Source of the DNA: JBEEOW01 sp041191405
GTDB taxonomy: Bacteria; Bacteroidota; Bacteroidia; Cytophagales; UBA9547
Length of the DNA: 9,667 bases
NCBI GenBank assembly: GCA_041191405.1
Contig: JBEEOW010000058.1
Span: 1 to 9,667 of the forward strand
Direction of reading: 5' to 3'
The position numbers and the translations under genes were made by a program. Positions within the stretch are counted from its first letter, which is position 1; every line of letters begins with the position of its first letter. This document shows, piece after piece, positions 4,743 through 9,667 of this stretch. The notes below the pieces were generated by a model, which was given only the letters and a program-made list of their open reading frames with translations, was not told where the DNA came from and did not search any database.

Positions 4743-6212
4743 ATGGAGTACCGTGTAGATGATTTCGTGGAACTTATTGATGAAGAAATTAAATTAATAG
4801 GTGATTTTCCAGAAAAAGAAATAACTGGAATGTTGCAGGAAGTAATGCAAGAAAGCGCAGTGCTTTTTGTAGACGGAAAAAGTGTGGCGGTGGCTGATGT
4901 GAATAGGGTATTTTTACTTGATGAAACACATGAAAAGTGGGAGCTTTTTGTACCTGACACTGTTTTTGAACAAGGTGAAACAAGCTATTTTTCATCACAA
5001 CAATTAGAAACACTTGTTGGAGAAGAAGTGAAAATGGTTTATATGTTTGATGAAGAAGAACTTCAAATAAAAAGTAAAATTGAATTTTTTGATGCAGAAA
5101 ACAAATTGGTTTATCTTACTACTCAATTAGATAGTCCTATTTCTCTTGACGATATTGTATATATTTATATTAAAGATGAAAATGGCGAAGAAGTTGAACT
5201 TGTTCCTGATAATTATTTTCCTTCAAATGAAGAAGATGAATATTTGCCGGTTCAGTTTCGTCAGTTTTTGTACAAATATATTAGATTAGTGTTGCCAATT
5301 CCTGATTCTGAAGATGATGTGCTTGAGTTTAAAGGTAAACTGATTCAAGTTGACGAAGTTGAAGAATATTTAGTTATCAAAGAATTCCCTACTTTAAAAA
5401 TATTAGTTTCAGAAATATTAGAAGCTTATATTATTACTAATAATGGCGACGAACAATACATTGTTCCTGCCATAATTTCAGGGGAAGATTTTAGTGGCGT
5501 TTTTGGTTCTGAAGATAAATCTGGTGTGTACACGCATGATTTACTGAACTATCTACTAGGAAGGTTTATAAAACTAAGAGTTGAATTTGAAGTAGAATCT
5601 GAACTAAAAGGTGAATTAATGGAAGTGAACGAAGTCACTATAAAACTTGCCGGTTCAGATAAATTGATTCCAATTGAACAGATTGATGCTGTATTTGCAA
5701 AAGATAGTGAAGGAGTTTGGGATTTTATAACTCCAATTCATTTTGATTATAGAAATAGTGTAACCCTTTCTTACAAACATGAAAATCTTCAAAATTGGAT
5801 TGGTAAGAAAATGATGGTAAGTGTTCTACTTCCATTAGATGGAGTTGCTGATATTCCTGGAATTATTGAAAATGTTAGTGAATTAGGTTTGGTTTTTAAA
5901 GAAGCTATAAATCCTATTCAATGGGAGCAAATTGTAGATATTTATACGCTTAATGCTATGGGTATTAATGGATTTGTTATCCCTGAAAATGGAGAGGAGG
6001 AAGATAAATCTAAATTCCCATTTTCACAAAATGAATTAATAACTATACTTATGCGAACAGTAAAACTGTTTGGAAGTTTTGGTGAAAAGGATAAAGTGGA
6101 GGGTTTGATTTTGAAATGTTTCTACAATAAAGGTTATTTGATTTTATCAGAAAACCCTCAAAAAGCTATACCATTTACAAGTATTACAAAGTATGAGTTT
6201 TTGAGTAACTGA
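4743..6212 (+). CDS. Acidic cytoplasmic protein of six degenerate ~80-residue repeats, unknown function
   Basis: The 489-residue product has no signal peptide or membrane segment and is very rich in Glu and Asp. I do not recognise the family. It divides into six units at about 1-80, 82-160, 168-247, 262-338, 342-416 and 426-489. Each has (a) a helix-like start ending in a strand, e.g. LETLVGEEVKMV, LNYLLGRFIKLRV, LQNWIGKKMMVSV; (b) a strand pair around a Gly, e.g. FKGKLIQVDEVEEYLVI, LKGELMEVNEVTIKLA, IPGIIENVSELGLVF; (c) an ending of the form I-x3-x-I-x2-[VI][FY]...VP or IP, e.g. PIEQIDAVF and PIQWEQIVDIY. The last unit stops just after (c). The rhythm suggests small beta-barrels of SH3 or Sm type in tandem, but that is inference. 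The ATG at 4743 was chosen over an in-frame TTG at 4731. It lies between the lipoprotein and ppk1 without overlap. Confidence 0.75.
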   Translation: MEYRVDDFVELIDEEIKLIGDFPEKEITGMLQEVMQESAVLFVDGKSVAVADVNRVFLLDETHEKWELFVPDTVFEQGETSYFSSQQLETLVGEEVKMVYMFDEEELQIKSKIEFFDAENKLVYLTTQLDSPISLDDIVYIYIKDENGEEVELVPDNYFPSNEEDEYLPVQFRQFLYKYIRLVLPIPDSEDDVLEFKGKLIQVDEVEEYLVIKEFPTLKILVSEILEAYIITNNGDEQYIVPAIISGEDFSGVFGSEDKSGVYTHDLLNYLLGRFIKLRVEFEVESELKGELMEVNEVTIKLAGSDKLIPIEQIDAVFAKDSEGVWDFITPIHFDYRNSVTLSYKHENLQNWIGKKMMVSVLLPLDGVADIPGIIENVSELGLVFKEAINPIQWEQIVDIYTLNAMGINGFVIPENGEEEDKSKFPFSQNELITILMRTVKLFGSFGEKDKVEGLILKCFYNKGYLILSENPQKAIPFTSITKYEFLSN

Positions 6213-6275
6213 GTTTTAGTTTTTAGTTATCAGTAAAACAAAAACTGAAAACAGATAACTGAGAACTGAAAACTC
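6211..6275. repeat. Imperfect inverted repeat after the six-repeat gene, possible terminator
   Basis: The left arm (6211-6234, beginning gagttttagt and overlapping the stop codon) pairs with the right arm (6251-6275, ending actgaaaactc) over about 20 of 24 positions around a 16-base loop. Both arms are built from degenerate AGTTTTC/AGTTATC-like 7-mers, recalling the heptamer repeat between lipA and bshB1. It may help end transcription ahead of the ppk1 promoter; the stem is AT-rich. Confidence 0.6.
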
Positions 6276-6329
6276 CAAAAAATAACAATTACATAACTAA
6301 TATAATAGCTTACAAACAAGTAAATCTAT

Positions 6330-6337
6330 TATTTTTG
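6330..6337 (+). promoter_or_regulatory. Candidate -7 box of ppk1
   Basis: TATTTTTG (followed by C) matches TAnnTTTG and lies only 6 bases before the ATG at 6344, so transcription would start at or next to that ATG. No good -33 TTTG was found at the expected distance. If this is the promoter, the message is leaderless or starts translation at the second ATG (6395). Confidence 0.45.
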
Positions 6338-6343
6338 CAAACT

Positions 6344-8476
6344 ATGATTAACATTCCTAATTTAAGCAATATATTTAAAACCAAGGCAAATAGCATGGTT
6401 TTGAATTCCAACTATATAAGTAGAGATTTAAGTTGGTTAAAGTTTAATTACCGAGTTCTTGATCAGGCAAAAAATGAAAGCCGTAGTCTTTTTGAAAGAT
6501 TAAAATTTATGGCAATTTGCAATTCTAATCTAGATGAATTTTTAATGATTAGGGTTGGTAGTTTGTATAATTATATTGATTTTCAGAAAGAAAGGGTTGA
6601 TTATTCAGGTTTAAAGGCGCAGCCTTTTAGAACCAAACTTTTCCATGAATTACATGAATTTGCAAGTGATACTGAAGATTATTTTAATAATGTATTGCAA
6701 CCATTATTTCCGTCAAATGGATTTAGAATTGTAAAAATTGCAGATTTAGAAGACGAAGATAAGCATACTGTTGCTAAGTATTTTAGCAAAACAGTATTCC
6801 CAATGCTAACCCCAATGTTGGTTGACCATTACCACGTTTTCCCAGTGTTAGCAAACAAAGTGTTAACATTTGCTGTAATTACAAGAAGTGAAAATGAAAA
6901 GGAAAAATACAAACTTTCATTTGTTCAAATTCCGCAAAATTTACCACGTTTTTACCAAATTGATAGGGGAGATAGAATAGACTTTTTACCTATCGAAGAA
7001 ATAATTCGTTGGCAAATGCCATCATTGTATCGCAATATTCAAATTATGGATTTGTGTTTGTTCAGGGTAATCCGTAATGGCGACTTTTTAACAAGTGATA
7101 CTGCTGATGATGCTGATGCTGACATTATTGACGAAATCAAAAAGAAATTAAATACACGTAAAAACGGACGTGTAGTTAAAATTGATATGGAAACGGGTGC
7201 TCCCAAATGGTTGCACGAAATTTTGATTGATAAATTGGATATTCAAGAAGATAATCTTTTTGAAACCAATACTTTAATTGATTTAACTTGTTTATGGCAA
7301 ATTATTCGTCATGAGGATTTTGTTGACAAAGTGCCTGATTCTCAGTTGCCAGTTAAGCCACTTTCTGCTAAAGGAAAAGACATTACAGATATTTTATCTT
7401 TCTTAAAAACTTCTGATTTGTTGCTACATCACCCATATAATAGTATGGAACCTGTAGTGCAAATGATTGAAAAAGCAGCGGTTGACCCAAATGTATTGGC
7501 GATAAAAATCACCATTTATCGATTAGCTAAAAACTCTAGAATTACTAATGCTTTACACAAAGCCGCTGAAAATGGTAAACACGTTTCAGTATTATTTGAA
7601 GTAAAAGCTCGATTCGACGAAGAAAACAATATAGTTCAAGCTGAGCGTTTACAAAAGGCTGGTTGCTACGTTATTTACGGTTTAGATTCATTAAAAACAC
7701 ATACTAAATTGTGTTTAATTGTTCGTAAAGAAGCCGATGAAAGTATAACACGTTATGTGCATCTTTCAAGTGGAAATTACAACGAGCAAACTTCAAAATT
7801 ATATACTGACGTAAGTTTGTTAACAACCAATGAAACGTATGCAAATGATGTTTCAGAGTTTTTTAATGTAATTACTGGTCACTCAAAACCATCGAGTTAC
7901 GATTATTTAATAACTGCACCTCACGGTTTAAGAAAGCAGTTAATTGAAATGCTTCGTAGGGAAAGTGAAAACGCTAAAATTGGATTACCATCAGGTGTAG
8001 TAATTAAAATTAACTCTCTGCAAGATAAAGAGTTCATTGATGAAATTTACAGTGCATCAAATGCTGGTGTACCTATTAAATTGATTATTAGAGGAATTTG
8101 TTGTTTGCGTCCTCGCAGACCAAATTTAAGTGAAAATATAGAAGTAAAATCTATTGTTGGTGATTATTTAGAACATTCAAGAATATTCTATTTCCATAAC
8201 AATGGCAATCCTAAAGTATATGCTGGAAGTGCAGATGCAATGGGACGAAGCTTTGACCGTAGAGTAGAATCATTATTCCTTTTAGCCCAAGAAGATGCTA
8301 AAAAAGAGTTAATTAACATTTTAGATTTCTGTTTGAGAGATACAGAAAATAGTTACGAAATGCTAGAAGATGGTTCGTATGTAAAACATATTTCTAACGA
8401 GAAACCTGATTTCGATTGCCACCATGCTTTTTTCAAAGTTAAAAAGTCTGATATTGAAGGCGTAACTTTGTTTTAA
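6344..8476 (+). CDS. ppk1: Polyphosphate kinase 1
   Basis: PPK1 reversibly polymerises the gamma-phosphate of ATP into inorganic polyphosphate through a phosphohistidine. The 710-residue product has the family blocks in order: ISRDLSWLKFNYRVLDQA near the N-terminus, SNLDEFLMIRVGSL, a head domain with HYHVFPVLANKVL, DLLLHHPYNSMEPVV, then the catalytic C1/C2 domains with LFEVKARFDEENNI, the phospho-acceptor H453 in SLKTHTKL (equivalent to E. coli H435), and H611 in YLEHSRIFYFHNNG (equivalent to E. coli H592). It is slightly longer than the E. coli enzyme owing to an N-terminal extension. Met18 (ATG at 6395, with aagg 9 bases upstream) starts just before the conserved part and is a serious alternative start. 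It is a single-gene unit ending at a strong terminator; no ppx lies beside it. Confidence 0.96.
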   Translation: MINIPNLSNIFKTKANSMVLNSNYISRDLSWLKFNYRVLDQAKNESRSLFERLKFMAICNSNLDEFLMIRVGSLYNYIDFQKERVDYSGLKAQPFRTKLFHELHEFASDTEDYFNNVLQPLFPSNGFRIVKIADLEDEDKHTVAKYFSKTVFPMLTPMLVDHYHVFPVLANKVLTFAVITRSENEKEKYKLSFVQIPQNLPRFYQIDRGDRIDFLPIEEIIRWQMPSLYRNIQIMDLCLFRVIRNGDFLTSDTADDADADIIDEIKKKLNTRKNGRVVKIDMETGAPKWLHEILIDKLDIQEDNLFETNTLIDLTCLWQIIRHEDFVDKVPDSQLPVKPLSAKGKDITDILSFLKTSDLLLHHPYNSMEPVVQMIEKAAVDPNVLAIKITIYRLAKNSRITNALHKAAENGKHVSVLFEVKARFDEENNIVQAERLQKAGCYVIYGLDSLKTHTKLCLIVRKEADESITRYVHLSSGNYNEQTSKLYTDVSLLTTNETYANDVSEFFNVITGHSKPSSYDYLITAPHGLRKQLIEMLRRESENAKIGLPSGVVIKINSLQDKEFIDEIYSASNAGVPIKLIIRGICCLRPRRPNLSENIEVKSIVGDYLEHSRIFYFHNNGNPKVYAGSADAMGRSFDRRVESLFLLAQEDAKKELINILDFCLRDTENSYEMLEDGSYVKHISNEKPDFDCHHAFFKVKKSDIEGVTLF

Positions 8477-8499
8477 ATTAGCTTATTTATAAATTATTG

Positions 8500-8536
8500 A
8501 AAGGTCGTTTAGTGTAAAAACAAAACGACCTTTTTT
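8500..8536 (+). terminator. Intrinsic terminator of ppk1
   Basis: aaaggtcgttt (8500-8510) pairs perfectly with aaacgaccttt (8523-8533) across a 12-base loop, followed by a run of six T (8531-8536). It lies 24 bases after the ppk1 stop. Confidence 0.85.
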
Positions 8537-8618
8537 GTTATAGTATTTTTTAAATATATGTTAGTGATAAATACCAATTTAATATCTTTAAATTTTAAGT
8601 ATTTTATTAATTTGCATC

Positions 8619-8650
8619 TTGGTTTTGTACAATCTTTAAATATAGTTTTG
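8619..8650 (+). promoter_or_regulatory. Candidate promoter of the Rieske-P450 gene
   Basis: TAGTTTTG (8643-8650) fits TAnnTTTG, and TTG (8619-8621) lies 21 bases upstream. The -7 box ends only 3 bases before the ATG at 8654, so the transcript should be leaderless or nearly so. No other motif was seen between the ppk1 terminator and this box. Confidence 0.5.
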
Positions 8651-8653
8651 TAA

Positions 8654-9667
8654 ATGGATAATGAAGTATTCTTTATTGACAAATCAAGTTTAGATAATCA
8701 ACAAATTATTAAACATACTTTTAGAGGGGTAAATTTGGTTTTGTTAAACTATCAAGGTCAATTACAAATTTTTCAAGGAGATTGCCCGCACGAAGGTGCT
8801 GATTTGTCTCAAGGTATTATCGATGATGGACATTTGGTTTGTCCATTGCATCAATGGAATTTTAACTGCAAAACGGGTAAGCATAACGAATCTAATATTT
8901 GTTTGAAAAAATATGATTTTATCGAAAAAAACAATAAAATTTATGTTTTCGCAAAGGATTTCCCTAAATTAAATAATTTATCATCTATAAAAACAATAAA
9001 AGATTTACCATCACCTAAAGGACAATTTTTATTAGGGAATTTAAAAGATTTTAAAGCAACAGATAAACACTTAGTTTTAGAAAACTGGGTAAAAACTGTT
9101 GGCGAATTATTTAAAATAAGTTTATTAGGAAAGGATTTTATTGTATCTGCAAATACTGAACTTAATTCTCAAATTTTGAAAAGTCGACCTACAAAGTTTA
9201 GGAGATTTAATAAAATTCAAGAAATAATGTACGAAATGGGGATAAAGGGCGTGTTTGGTTCAGAAGGGGAAGAGTGGGTTACTTATAGAAAAATTACCGC
9301 CGAAGCTTTAAATGTTAAAAATACAAGGGCATATTTTCCTTATATTCATACAATATCAAAAAGACTTTTAAATAAATTGCTTGAACATTCATTAATTGGA
9401 AATTTTTTTGATATACAAAAACAGATGATGCGTTTTACTGTTGATGTAACCACTCAAATTGCTTTTGGATATGACGGTAATACATTAGAAAAAGATGATG
9501 ATGTAATTCAAAATCATCTTGAAAAAATTTTTCCAATGATTAATAAAAGAATTACTGCACCTTTTCCTTTTTGGAGATATTTTAAATCTAAAGCTGATAA
9601 AGAACTAGATTTCTCATTAAAAGAAGTTGAGGCAACTGTTAATACTTATATTCAAGAAGCTAAAAAA
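8654..9667 (+). CDS. Rieske [2Fe-2S]-cytochrome P450 fusion, N-terminal 338 residues (partial)
   Basis: The open frame runs from ATG 8654 off the right edge. Residues 1 to about 105 are a Rieske domain: CPHEGADL (C44, H46) and CPLHQWNF (C63, H66) provide the two-Cys two-His ligands of a [2Fe-2S] cluster, with 16 residues between the pairs. From about 115 the sequence is a cytochrome P450 N-terminal half: a proline-rich entry (LPSPKGQFLLGNL, 118-130), helix C with W208-x3-R212 in EEWVTYRKITAEAL (contacts to haem propionate), and DVTTQIAFGYD (264-274). The I-helix, ExxR and haem-Cys motifs must lie beyond the window. The Rieske part lacks the mononuclear-iron domain of Rieske oxygenases, so it most likely feeds electrons to the P450. 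No signal peptide is present. The substrate is unknown. The two domains are in one frame with no stop or shift between them. Confidence 0.88.
   Translation, partial: MDNEVFFIDKSSLDNQQIIKHTFRGVNLVLLNYQGQLQIFQGDCPHEGADLSQGIIDDGHLVCPLHQWNFNCKTGKHNESNICLKKYDFIEKNNKIYVFAKDFPKLNNLSSIKTIKDLPSPKGQFLLGNLKDFKATDKHLVLENWVKTVGELFKISLLGKDFIVSANTELNSQILKSRPTKFRRFNKIQEIMYEMGIKGVFGSEGEEWVTYRKITAEALNVKNTRAYFPYIHTISKRLLNKLLEHSLIGNFFDIQKQMMRFTVDVTTQIAFGYDGNTLEKDDDVIQNHLEKIFPMINKRITAPFPFWRYFKSKADKELDFSLKEVEATVNTYIQEAKK

Noticed and set aside
4697..5013. Two minus-strand ORFs near the start of the six-repeat gene
   Set aside because: Serine-, phenylalanine- and histidine-rich translations typical of the antisense of an acidic coding sequence; no start signals or motifs.

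Overview
The window is AT-rich DNA from a member of the Bacteroidota, probably close to the Flavobacteriia or Sphingobacteriia; the genus cannot be fixed from this sequence. The reasons are Bacteroidota-type promoter boxes (TAnnTTTG, with TTG or TTTG about 20 bases upstream), weak or absent Shine-Dalgarno sites, a bacillithiol deacetylase of the Bacteroidota type, a DUF3347 lipoprotein, and a signal peptide ending in the typical '...YSQ'.

Positions 1-1250 are a decayed accessory region. The left edge holds the end of an IS3-family insertion sequence reading leftward (start of OrfA at 83, probable IS end near 118). It abuts the last ~40 codons of what looks like a polymorphic (RHS-type) toxin. 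One base after that stop comes a small gene, possibly an immunity gene, broken by a one-base shift in a run of eight T. A nested palindromic repeat (738-827) follows. Last is an unrecognised ORF (891-1247) whose only in-frame ATG lies at the extreme C-terminal end. A 19-base repeat stands just before the toxin tail and again near the last ORF, as if cassettes had been exchanged or eroded around it.

Positions 1300-3820 are housekeeping genes on the + strand: lipA (lipoyl synthase), then bshB1 (bacillithiol deacetylase), which overlaps by 4 bases a DUF481-type outer-membrane beta-barrel gene. lipA and bshB1 are separated by a heptanucleotide tandem repeat that folds back on the end of lipA. A strong 18-bp inverted repeat (3897-3958) closes the block.

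Positions 4058-8536 hold a DUF3347-type lipoprotein, a 489-residue acidic cytoplasmic protein built of six degenerate ~80-residue repeats (which I do not recognise as a named family), and ppk1 (polyphosphate kinase), which ends at a clear intrinsic terminator.

From 8654 to the right edge runs the start of a gene in which an N-terminal Rieske [2Fe-2S] domain is fused to a cytochrome P450; the haem-cysteine part lies outside the window.

The most interesting items are the Rieske-P450 fusion, the six-repeat protein, and the toxin/immunity debris with its palindromic repeats. The housekeeping genes do not form one obvious pathway, and most appear to have their own promoters.
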